Source: Bacteroidaceae bacterium (GTDB taxonomy: Bacteria; Bacteroidota; Bacteroidia; Bacteroidales; Bacteroidaceae). From it: 40,479 bases of DNA. Shown one piece after another: positions 26,611 through 35,500 of the stretch; within the stretch, counting starts at the first letter, position 1; each line of letters opens with the position of its first letter. The notes beneath the pieces were generated by a model. It did not search any database. It worked only from the letters and a program-made list of their open reading frames with translations, and was not told the DNA's origin. The stretch is taken from NCBI GenBank assembly GCA_024398715.1, contig JAKSIP010000016.1, forward strand, positions 1-40,479. The letters are read 5' to 3'. A program made the translations under genes and the position numbers.

Positions 26611-27204
26611 ATGAAAAAATATGTTTTAATTTCTCTCGCTGTTACAATGGTATTGTCAGCAAATGCACAGAATACCAGTTCAAATTCGGAAATTTCAGCT
26701 CCCGCTGTTTCAGCTGTTCCGGCTGTTCCAGCTGTTCCGGCTGTTTCAGCTCCGAATTCTGTTCAGACAAATCAAACTGTAAAAAGAAGACCGTCAGCTT
26801 CACATCAGCGTATGAATCCTTCCCGGCAGCCAGTTCCATCCAGGCAACCGGCACCCGCACCCGCACCGCAAGGCGTTTTGTATCCAATACCCGTTGTGCC
26901 GGATTATATAGCGCCTGCTTCTAAGGAACAGGTTGCAGAAATTGTAAGGGTAGTTAAGAAAACATCTTTTGACGATGACAAATGCGATATTGCCAAACTG
27001 TGTGTTATGCTCCGTCCTGTCTTTGCTAAAGATTTGCGTTCAATTGCAAAATTATTCTCTTTTGACAGTGCAAAAGTGGAGTTTCTGAGTTATGCATATC
27101 AGTTTTGTCCCGACAAGGAAAACTATACCATAGTGCTTGATGCTTTGTCTTTTTCTTCAAGCAAAGACAAAATCATCGACCTGATCAACAAACATTTGCG
27201 ATAA
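26611..27204 (+). CDS. Exported DUF4476 protein with Pro/Ala-rich linker
   Basis: A 197-residue protein started at the ATG 26611 (MKKYVLISLAVTMVLSANAQ, a clear signal peptide); an upstream TTG at 26605 is less likely. A low-complexity linker follows: five AV(S/P)-type tripeptides, then basic and proline-rich residues (RQPVPSRQPAPAPAPQ). The C-terminal 95 residues (SKEQVAEIVRVVKKTSFDDDKCDIAKLCV...FDSAKVEFLSYAYQFCPDKENYTIVLDAL) match the DUF4476 pattern of short helical repeats, where a conserved 'F.DDK...A' opens the domain. Function is unknown; the layout suggests a globular domain on a flexible tether in the periplasm. It converges on the transposase gene with a 13-bp gap. Confidence 0.8.
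   Translation: MKKYVLISLAVTMVLSANAQNTSSNSEISAPAVSAVPAVPAVPAVSAPNSVQTNQTVKRRPSASHQRMNPSRQPVPSRQPAPAPAPQGVLYPIPVVPDYIAPASKEQVAEIVRVVKKTSFDDDKCDIAKLCVMLRPVFAKDLRSIAKLFSFDSAKVEFLSYAYQFCPDKENYTIVLDALSFSSSKDKIIDLINKHLR
26704..26748 (+). repeat. Five 9-bp tandem units inside the DUF4476 gene
   Basis: Five consecutive units of gctgtt(c/t)c(a/g) encode the AVS/AVP tripeptides of the linker. The near-perfect DNA identity suggests recent expansion; changes in copy number stay in frame. Confidence 0.8.
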
Positions 27205-27217
27205 TCTGTCGGCTTTA

Positions 27218-28081
27218 TTACAGCCATAGACATCTTTTTATTTGTTCTATTGATACCATTCTTTTTATCAGATATTTTACAATTATCTCCTTCTGTTCTT
27301 CATTTAGTTTATGCAGACTTTTGCATCCAAAAGTTTGTGAATAATTATCTATTATCTGGCATACATCCATATCAGACATAGAACTTGCACGCAAATCCAG
27401 CATGTCCCAATCTATATGGGCGGCGTTGGCATCGGTTATAGAAGAATTGATATCATACATAAATTTTTTGACATTGCCGTCCCATATTGCTCGCACACGT
27501 TTGGCATTTATTATTGAATCAAATGTAATCATGCCGTTTGAATCAATCTCATATTGGTTTTGCACTGAATTTTTGCCGAATATAGTCCTGCGCTTTCTAT
27601 ATGTTAAGTCCTTTGGCTTTTTGTGGCCGTTGTTATATTGCTGTATTATGGTATTCGATGTGATTTCATTCGCAAATAGTGAATGTGCACTGCAAAATTC
27701 GTACTGAAACGGCAATGTTGTAACATAGTGATGTGTTGAATTTCTTAGAACGTATAAAATTTTGTTTTTCAGTTCGTTGGTATTTTTAATGATGTTGTGC
27801 GATATTTTTAAAGCTTTGTTGTTGCGTAAAGAAAAATCATATTTGTGATTATAATGGAGGGCATAAGCTTGCTTGATTTTTGATTGAAATCTCAAAATGT
27901 CAGTCTCGTCAGTTGCTTCTATAATCGCATGAAAATGAGTTGACATTATAGTAAATGCCCAAATTTTTAATTTAAACGATGCCGATGCTATCGCAATTTT
28001 GTTGTGAAAATAAATGTAATCTAAGCGGTCGTGAAATAATACATTTTCGCCTTTGCTGTAAACATGAAACATTAAATCCAT
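27218..28081 (-). CDS. IS200-like/RAYT-type HUH transposase
   Basis: A 287-residue protein of the Y1 single-strand transposase superfamily. The fold signature is FHVYSKGENVLFHD near the start, IWAFTIMSTHFHAIIEA with the HUH histidines His49 and His51, and a candidate nucleophile Tyr110 in KILYVLRNSTHHYVT, the place of the 'YIHxNP' tyrosine in REP-associated transposases (RAYTs). It is longer than IS200 TnpA (about 150 aa) and carries a C-terminal extension from about residue 150, as RAYTs often do. The gene stands alone with no tnpB, no flanking IS ends recognised, and repeats immediately upstream (28145-28294) and further upstream (28601-28796). It looks intact and is AT-rich. RAYTs act on short palindromic repeats rather than on their own ends, so the nearby hairpins are candidate substrates; this link is inference. 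Confidence 0.78.
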   Translation of the reverse strand: MDLMFHVYSKGENVLFHDRLDYIYFHNKIAIASASFKLKIWAFTIMSTHFHAIIEATDETDILRFQSKIKQAYALHYNHKYDFSLRNNKALKISHNIIKNTNELKNKILYVLRNSTHHYVTTLPFQYEFCSAHSLFANEITSNTIIQQYNNGHKKPKDLTYRKRRTIFGKNSVQNQYEIDSNGMITFDSIINAKRVRAIWDGNVKKFMYDINSSITDANAAHIDWDMLDLRASSMSDMDVCQIIDNYSQTFGCKSLHKLNEEQKEIIVKYLIKRMVSIEQIKRCLWL

Positions 28082-28144
28082 AGTAATTCTTTTTTTTGTT
28101 TTTCTTAATAGTAGTTATTCAATATTTTTTTTGATATTATCAGT

Positions 28145-28174
28145 TATCACATGGTATCACATGGTATCACATGG
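28145..28174. repeat. Three perfect 10-bp tandem repeats (TATCACATGG)
   Basis: TATCACATGG occurs three times head to tail, starting at 28145, 28155 and 28165, 64 bp upstream of the transposase start. The 10-bp period places each copy on about the same face of the helix, as expected of an iterated protein-binding site, though simple expansion is equally possible. Confidence 0.85.
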
Positions 28175-28222
28175 TAGAAGGCCTTGTAGTTTTGTTGCTC
28201 TTTCTATCTTTGTTGATGGCGT

Positions 28223-28294
28223 TGAACATGCGCTAAACTTCTTTGCTGAACATGCGCTAAACTTCTTTGCTGAACATGCGCTAAACCTCTTTGC
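28223..28294. repeat. Three 24-bp tandem repeats
   Basis: Three head-to-tail 24-bp units at 28223-28246, 28247-28270 and 28271-28294 each begin TGAACATGCGCTAAAC. The first two are identical and the third differs at one position. They lie in AT-rich non-coding DNA between the transposase and the palindromic element. Confidence 0.9.
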
Positions 28295-28336
28295 TGTATG
28301 ATTTTGTCCTATCATTTGTGTGACTTTCCATATATA

Positions 28337-28382
28337 ATAGACTTCGTTTTGCTAAGGTATTTATTTATTTTCAAAAGTCTAT
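28337..28382. repeat. Small inverted repeat
   Basis: ATAGACTT (28337-28344) is mirrored by AAGTCTAT (28375-28382) around a 30-nt AT-rich loop; a short TTTTG/CAAAA extension pairs after a 2-nt bulge. It ends 18 bp before the long palindromic element and has no U-run, so it does not look like a terminator. Confidence 0.45.
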
Positions 28383-28400
28383 GATTTTTTGCGAGATTTT

Positions 28401-28566
28401 AGAACCTGTTTTGAAATGTTCCAATTAATCTCTTATAAAATCTTTCCGGCTGGAAATTTGTTTCTTTTCAGTCACAATGGAATCCCCATTGCTCCTTCAA
28501 ATAACCAAATTTTCATCTCGAAAATCTTTCATAATATTTTTAACCGAACATTTCAAAACAGGTTCT
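28401..28566. mobile_element. 166-bp near-palindromic MITE-like element
   Basis: The ends are perfect 21-bp inverted repeats (28401-28421 and 28546-28566, outer end AGAACCTGTTTTG). The centre is CAATGG-aatcc-CCATTG (28475-28491), and its midpoint (28483) coincides with that of the ends (28483.5). The arms between also match imperfectly when one is reverse-complemented, by eye over half of positions, so the whole unit can fold into one long hairpin. No gene is inside and no clear target-site duplication flanks it. A foldback MITE is the best reading; a structured RNA is the alternative. Confidence 0.65.
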
Positions 28567-28600
28567 TATTCTGTTAATCTGTTTTTTTCTCTTTGAGAGT

Positions 28601-28640
28601 GCGGTGGTGTGCGTTGCGGCGGGAATTTGGGAACCACCGC
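28601..28640. repeat. REP-like 40-bp hairpin unit, copy A
   Basis: Constant arms GCGGTGGTGTGC and GGGAACCACCGC flank a 16-bp centre; the outer 8 bp (GCGGTGGT/ACCACCGC) are perfectly complementary. It is identical over all 40 bp to copy C at 28757. Confidence 0.85.
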
Positions 28641-28704
28641 AAGGCGCGGAATGGTGTACCCTGCCTACAGGCACTTCTGAGCGGGGTTGCAGCAGTATTC
28701 AAAT

Positions 28705-28744
28705 GCGGTGGTGTGCATAAATGCCGAGTAATGGGAACCACCGC
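28705..28744. repeat. REP-like 40-bp hairpin unit, copy B (different centre)
   Basis: It has the same 12-bp arms and total length as copies A and C, but an unrelated 16-bp centre (ataaatgccgagtaat). Arms and spacing conserved while the centre changes is the pattern of a recognised site or structure rather than of a coding sequence. Confidence 0.85.
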
Positions 28745-28756
28745 TGGTTTTGGAGA

Positions 28757-28796
28757 GCGGTGGTGTGCGTTGCGGCGGGAATTTGGGAACCACCGC
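28757..28796. repeat. REP-like 40-bp hairpin unit, copy C
   Basis: Identical to copy A and in the same orientation, 12 bp after copy B. Flanks differ between copies apart from a few bases, so the unit boundaries are well defined. On the minus strand the units make a repetitive open frame (RWFPNSRRNAHHR twice), which I regard as spurious. Confidence 0.85.
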
Positions 28797-28860
28797 AAGT
28801 TTCAAGTGGGAGAGAGTGAGGGAGAAGACAATAAAATCCAGGGTGATGCGTTTATATAAT

Positions 28861-28908
28861 CGCGCACGTATCGTGGCGCGCGTGGAGTATGCGTGTACAC
28901 GTGCACAC
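28861..28908. other. Alternating purine-pyrimidine tract upstream of ruvA
   Basis: A 22-nt strictly alternating run (28887-28908, containing GTGTACACGTGCAC) is preceded by two shorter alternating GC-rich runs near 28861-28871 and 28875-28883. Such DNA can adopt Z-form under negative supercoiling. It lies 48-95 bp before ruvA, in the promoter zone, where no TAnnTTTG box was found. Confidence 0.5.
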
Positions 28909-28955
28909 CAGCGTCGGCGCTGGGCGCAGATAAAAGTGAAAAATGTTATTGACTT

Positions 28956-29579
28956 ATGATAGAATATATTGTTGGAAAAATTGAAGAACTTGAACCTACA
29001 CAGGCAGTGATTGAAACAAGGGGCGGCGTTGGATATGGCCTGAACATATCTCTGAATACATATTCCAGAATAAATGAAACGCAAGATCCGGATAATGTAA
29101 GACTGTATGTTGTGGAAATCATCAGAGAAGACTGCTATGCGCTGTACGGATTTTATGACAAGGTTGAACGTGAATTGTTCCTGTTACTGCTTTCAGTATC
29201 GGGCATCGGCGGAAATACTGCCCGCACAATACTGTCTGCTTTTTCTCCTGCAGAACTGCAGAGTGTTATCAGCAGTGGAAACGATGCCCAGCTCAAACGT
29301 GTAAAGGGACTTGGAACAAAAACGGCCGGCCGTATCATTGTCGATTTGAAGGATAAGGTTGCCGCCATAGGCATTGATACTGCGGACGGACTGGCTCAAC
29401 AGAATCCTCAGACAAACATGCAGAATATTGACTCGTTTGTTGCAGATGGAGCCATTCAGGCTCTCGCAGTGTTGGGATATGCCCAAAATGCATCTAAGAA
29501 GGTGGTTGACAAGATTTGTGCTGAAAATCCTGATATTACCGTGGAACAGGTCATTAAGCAGGCGTTGAAGTTACTTTGA
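28956..29579 (+). CDS. ruvA: Holliday junction branch migration protein RuvA
   Basis: The tetrameric junction-binding subunit of RuvABC. The 207 residues contain the N-terminal OB-fold ([36 protein letters not shown]), [34 protein letters not shown] with the first helix-hairpin-helix (VSGIGG), the second hairpin [22 protein letters not shown], an acidic linker, and a C-terminal RuvB-binding domain ([22 protein letters not shown]). The start at 28956 is the family start. sprA begins 19 bp after the stop; ruvA-sprA adjacency is a common order in Bacteroidetes. ruvB is not in the window. Confidence 0.95.
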   Translation: MIEYIVGKIEELEPTQAVIETRGGVGYGLNISLNTYSRINETQDPDNVRLYVVEIIREDCYALYGFYDKVERELFLLLLSVSGIGGNTARTILSAFSPAELQSVISSGNDAQLKRVKGLGTKTAGRIIVDLKDKVAAIGIDTADGLAQQNPQTNMQNIDSFVADGAIQALAVLGYAQNASKKVVDKICAENPDITVEQVIKQALKLL

Positions 29580-29598
29580 AAGTGGTGACGGAAAGATA

Positions 29599-32500
29599 AT
29601 GGCTTTGAAGCGTATTGTATCGGTTCTGACAATTGTTGCAAGCTTCTGCATTTGCTGCGGAAGCTTTAGTACGCTTTATGCCCAGACCTCCGCCGCATCC
29701 GGTGAGAACCGTCGCCGCGATTTGCCTGAAAATGTTGAGCAGGCAGAAGAATACAATACGGCAGACAATTACTATTCCATAGGAACAAAGTTGGGCGGCA
29801 ACTTTATTGAAACTCCAACAATAATGATGCCTGACGAGTATAACCGGTGGAGTATGGAACGCTCCATGAAAGAGTATTTCCGTGCAAAGAACCAGGAGAC
29901 ATTCCAGGAAGAGGGACATGACAAGTTTGACTTTACCAACATGCACTTTGACCTTGGACCGGCTGAGAAAATATTCGGTCCCGGTGGAGTACAGGTCAAA
30001 ACGCAGGGCTCCGCAACAATCAAGATAGGCGGAGACCATAAGGTGGTGAACAATCCTGCACTCTCTCCTCAGAACAGGACAACCGGCGGCTTTGATTTTG
30101 ACATGAAAATCAACATCAATGTGAACGCAAAGGTTGGAGATAAAATTGACATGACATTGAAATACAATACCGAATCCACATTCGATTTCGATGCCAAGAA
30201 TATAAAACTCAAGTACGAGGGCAAGGACGATGAAATTATCCGTCTGATTGAGGCGGGAAACATATCTTTCCCAACCAATTCAAAACTGATTCAGGGCGCA
30301 CAGTCACTGTTCGGTGTACGTACAGACCTGCAGTTCGGCAAGCTCAAACTGCAGATGGTGCTGTCCCAGAAAAATTCGTCAAGCAAACAGGTCTCTTCAA
30401 AAGGCGGAAACCAGATTACCGATTTTGAGATAGATGTGGCAGATTACGATGAGAACAGGCATTTCTTCCTGTCCCACTTCTTCCGCGATACATATGACCA
30501 TAATATGTCCATGCTGCCCACAGTCATGAGCGGCATAACCATTACCAGAATAGAGCTGTGGGTGACTAACAAGCGAAGCAACTATTCCAGCCCAAGAAAC
30601 TTTGTGGCATTCACGGACCTTGCAGAGAATCAGCATGTCAGCAACAGCCATTGGCAGGTGGAGCCAGGAGCACCCGCCATTCCTTACAACAATGTGAATG
30701 ACCTGTACAGTCAGGTCACTGCGGGACCGCTCAGCGGTATAAGGGATATTGACCAGGTGGCATCGGTCCTGGAAAATGTGCTGAACGGAGACAATGATTA
30801 TGAAAAGATATCCAATGCCCGCCGTCTGGAAAGCAGCGAATATACTCTGAACAGCGCTTTGGGATATGTTTCCCTGAATACCGCGCTGACTGCGGACGAG
30901 GTTCTTGCGGTTGCATATGAGTACAACTACAACGGACAGGTCTATCAGGTTGGTGAGTTTTCTACCGATGTGCCGGAGACATCGCAGTCTCTTGTGCTGA
31001 AGCTGATAAAGTCCAATTCCAATGCTCCCGGAACAGGGACATGGGACCTTATGATGAAAAACGTCTATTCTCTTGGAAGCGGCCAGTTGAGCCGGAACGG
31101 TTTCAAACTCGATGTGGCCTACCTGAATGACAGTACCGGATGTTTCATAAAATATCTGCCGGAACCGGTGCTGAAAGAGATGCCTCTGGTGGAATTTTTC
31201 GGTCTTGACCGTTTGGACCAGAAGGAAAACGCGCGAAGCGACGGTGAATTCGACTTTTTGGAGGGATATACGGTACTCTCTTCAAAAGGCCGTATCATTT
31301 TCCCTGTTGTTGAACCCTTTGGAGAGTATCTGGAGAGCAAGGCGGGCAGCAGCGCTGAAAAATACGTATTCAACGAGCTGTATGACTCTACCAAAGTGGT
31401 GGCAGGCCGTCTGGCTTCAAAAAACAAATTCGCGCTGACCGGACAGTATTCCGGCTCGGCAAGGAATGTGATATCTCTGAATGCCAGCAATATTCCCCAG
31501 GGTTCGGTGAAGGTTACAGCAGGTGGTGCCACGCTTGTTGAAAACAGCGATTACATTGTTGATTACAGCATAGGCCTGGTGACCATCATCAATCAGAATA
31601 TAATAGATGCCGGAACGGCAGTCAATGTATCTCTTGAGAGCCATACCGATTACTCTATGCAGCGCAAGACAATGGCCGGCATGAATCTTATATACGATGC
31701 CACCCCGAATCTGAAACTGACCGGTACTCTGCTGCATATGAACGAAAGACCGCTGACCAGCAAGGTTGTTATGGGAAGCGAGCCGCTGGTAAATACCATG
31801 TGGGGCGCCGGCATCGACTGGAAACATCAGAGCCGCGGAATAACCAAAGTGCTGGACTGGCTGCCTTTTGTGGATGCAACGGCACCGTCGAGCATAACCT
31901 TTAACGCCGAGGTTGCGGGACTCATTTCCAAAGTGTCAGACAAAGTGCAGGGAAACGCTTCTTACATAGACGATTTTGAATCTGCGGAAAGCTCAATAGA
32001 TATAAGCAATCCTACTGCATGGTCTCTGAGTTCAATACCGTATGGGGAGGATGGATATAGCCGGACAAACGATATTACTACGGGGTACCACCGTGCGCTG
32101 CTCAACTGGTTCTCTGTTGACCCGCTGTTCACGCGCAGAAACTCAATGCTTACTCCGGCGCATCTGAAAGCGGATCTGAACCAGCTGTCCAACCACTTTA
32201 TCAGAGAGGTCTATGAACGGGAACTCTATCCCAACAAAGAATCCACATCGAGCGAGAGTACAACCCTGCGTGTGCTGAACCTTGCGTATTATCCTGCCGA
32301 ACGCGGACCGTACAACCTGAATACCGATCTGGACAGCATAGGCCACCTGTCCCAACCGGGAATGAGCTGGGGCGGCATAATGCGCCGTCTTTCAACAACC
32401 AATTTCGAGGCCGCCAACATTGAGTACGTTGAGTTCTGGCTTATGGACCCGTTTGTGTACAGCGGCAGTGAGTCACAGGGCGGTGAACTTTATCTGGATC

Positions 32501-35500
32501 TTGGAGAGATCAGTGAGGATGTGCTCAAGGACGGCAAGAAATTCTTTGAGAACGGACTCCCGGTTGACCGTGACCCTTCCAAATATACGGAAACGGTCTG
32601 GGGGCGCGTGCCCACTACAACCAGTCTTGTATATGCATTCGACAATAACAACATAAACTCCAGAGAGTTGCAGGATGTTGGTCTGAACGGTCTGTCAAGC
32701 GAGGAGGAACGCCTGTTCCCAACATACGCCAGCTATCTCCAGACAATTTCCGGCAAACTGACGGCCGATGTGTACGCTGCCTTTGAGCAGGACCCGTCTG
32801 GTGACACATATCATTATTTTCTTGGCGACGATTACGATGACCTGCAACTGTCAGTGCTTGACCGTTACAAACACTATAACGGGACAGAAGGGAACTCCCC
32901 GAATTCTGACAACGTGGCATCGCGTTACAACTCGGCGGCATCGTCCGTACCCGATGTGGAAGACGCAAACTCCGATTATACGCTCGACGAGCGCGAAAAG
33001 TTCTTCCAGTACAAGGTGTCAATACGCCCCTCGGATCTGGAAATAGGTACAAACTACATAGTGGACAAGAGGGTAGTGAAAAGCAAACTGCGCAACGGGA
33101 ACATGGAAGAGGTTACGTGGTTCAGATTCCGTATTCCTATAGACCAGTATACCCGCTGTGTTGGCGGAATAAGGGATTTCAGCTCAATCCGTTTTGCAAG
33201 AATATGGCTCAAGAATTTTACAGAGACTACCCATCTGCGCTTTGGAACGCTGCAGCTCAAAACTTCAAGCTGGCGTAATTACGAACAACCTCTGGCCAGC
33301 GCGGACAATAAAACTCCGCAACTGTCCGGAGAGATGACCCAGGCAAGTGTAAACATAGAGATAAATGGAGACCGCCGCCCTGTAAACTACGTTGTCCCAC
33401 CCGGAGTGAAACGTATACTTGACCCTGCACAGACACAGCTTGTACAGGATAATGAACAGGCGCTCAGCCTTAAAGCCACAAATCTTGCGGCAGGTCAGTC
33501 CCGTGCCGTTTACAAAAAAATGTATCTTGATCTGCGCCGCTATGAAAGAGTGCAGATGTTCTCCCATGCCGAGTCTCTGCTTGGTGCTGCGCAAGACATA
33601 CAGGACGGCGATATATCGGTATTCATACGTTTGGGTACGGACTATACCAACAACTACTACGAATATGAGATTCCGCTGAAGGTTACACAACCCGGTATTT
33701 ACAATGGTGACAATGATGCGGACCGCGCCCTTGTATGGCCTGCACAGAATATGCTTGATATTCCTATCAGACTTTTGAGCGATGTGAAAACAAACCGCAA
33801 CAGTTCCGGCATCAACCAGGACGGTGAGATTTATTCAGAATATGACCCTTCAAATCCGGATAACCGCATCAGCGTTGCCGGTAATCCGTCAACAGGAAAC
33901 ATACGCGCCGTGATGATTGGTATCCGCAATAACAGCAAAAGCAAAAAAGATGCCGAAATCTGGGTGAACGAACTGCGTCTGTGCGGCTACGAGAGCAACG
34001 GCGGAATGGCGGCACAAAGCAACCTGAATATCAAACTGAGCGATGTTGCAACGGTAGATGTAAGCGGTCAGATGCACACCAACGGATTCGGAGGTCTTGA
34101 ACAGAAAGTGCTGGAAAGAAGCATAGACGACTACTATACCTATTCAGTAACGACCAACGTCGATGCCGGCCGTTTTATCCCTGCCAAGGCACGCGTTTCA
34201 GTACCGGTCTATTTCTCCTATACAAAAGAAAAGTCAAGCCCGCGATACAATCCGTTCGATACCGATGTGGAACTTAAAAACAGTGCCGACTCGGTAAAAG
34301 AGATGGCATCGGCCGTAAATGAAAGAAAAAATTTCAGCATCTCGGGAGCGCGTATCAACATAGCGAGCAAAAAGCCTATGCCGTATGACCCCGCAAACTT
34401 CAGAATAGATTATTCCAGGTCTGTTGAGGATAACCATTCCAGCACGGTGGAGTATCAGCATCAGCTTGACTGGAGAGTGGGTCTCACGTACCAGTATTCT
34501 CCCAAATACAAACAATGGATGCCTTTTGCAAAAGTCATCAAAAAAACTACAGACTGGACCAGGATATTCAAGAACATCCAGGTCAACTGGCTGCCCCAGA
34601 ACATAGAACTGAGCACGGATCTGCACAGAACCTACAGCGAGATTCAGGAACGCGATGTAAACACTATACTTAAAGGTGGCGGCAATGAAATACCCGTGCG
34701 TTTCTCCCAGCAGTATTATTGGAACCGCAAGATGTCCATACGCTGGGATCTGCTGCGTTCACTCAAGATGAACCTTTCCACATCTACCCAGGCAGAAGTT
34801 GAGGAACCGTACGTGGCTGTCAACAAGGCTCTTTATCCGGATGAGTACACCATGTGGAAAGACTCCGTACGCCAGAGCCTGTCAAAAATGGGAGCCCCGC
34901 TGGATTTCAAGCAGACATTCAGCGCCTCTTATCAGATACCGCTTGACAAATTCCCTGCATTCACGTGGCTCAGAAGCGATGTGAACTATAACAGCAACTA
35001 CGGCTGGAAACGCGGAACAACGCAGAACAACGGCATAAATTACGGCAACTCAATAAGCAACAGCCGAACCATAGGCGCCAATGCGAGAGTTGACTTTGAA
35101 ACGCTGTATGACCTTATTCCGGGTATGGACAAATTCAAGTCAGACCTGGATGCATTGGAAAAGAAACACAGTGCCGATTTTGACAGGAAACATCCGCAAA
35201 ACGGCAAAACTGTAACCAAAACTGTACAGAAGGGTGCACCTGCGGTTGCTCCGAAAACCGCCCAATCCCAAAAGAAAGCTGTTGTAAGCAAACCAAAAGG
35301 ATTCTCTCAGGAAATTACACTTGTCCCCGGACAGGAAATCACCGTTGAACACGGACAAAACAGTAAAAAAACTATAGTCAGTGCCGTACTTGCCGACGGT
35401 TCGGAATACAAGCTCAAATACAAGACATTGGACAACAATACGCTGGCTGTAAAATCAAAGGATTCTGCAACAATACGCGTAATGGTACGCCCCGAACCAC

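Noticed and set aside
28141..28300. Possible CRISPR array
   Set aside because: Units are only three in number, directly abutting with no unique spacers, and no cas genes are present.
28574..28798. Minus-strand frame of 74 codons with a repeated RWFPNSRRNAHHR peptide
   Set aside because: The repetition comes from the 40-bp hairpin units; composition and lack of any domain make a real protein unlikely.
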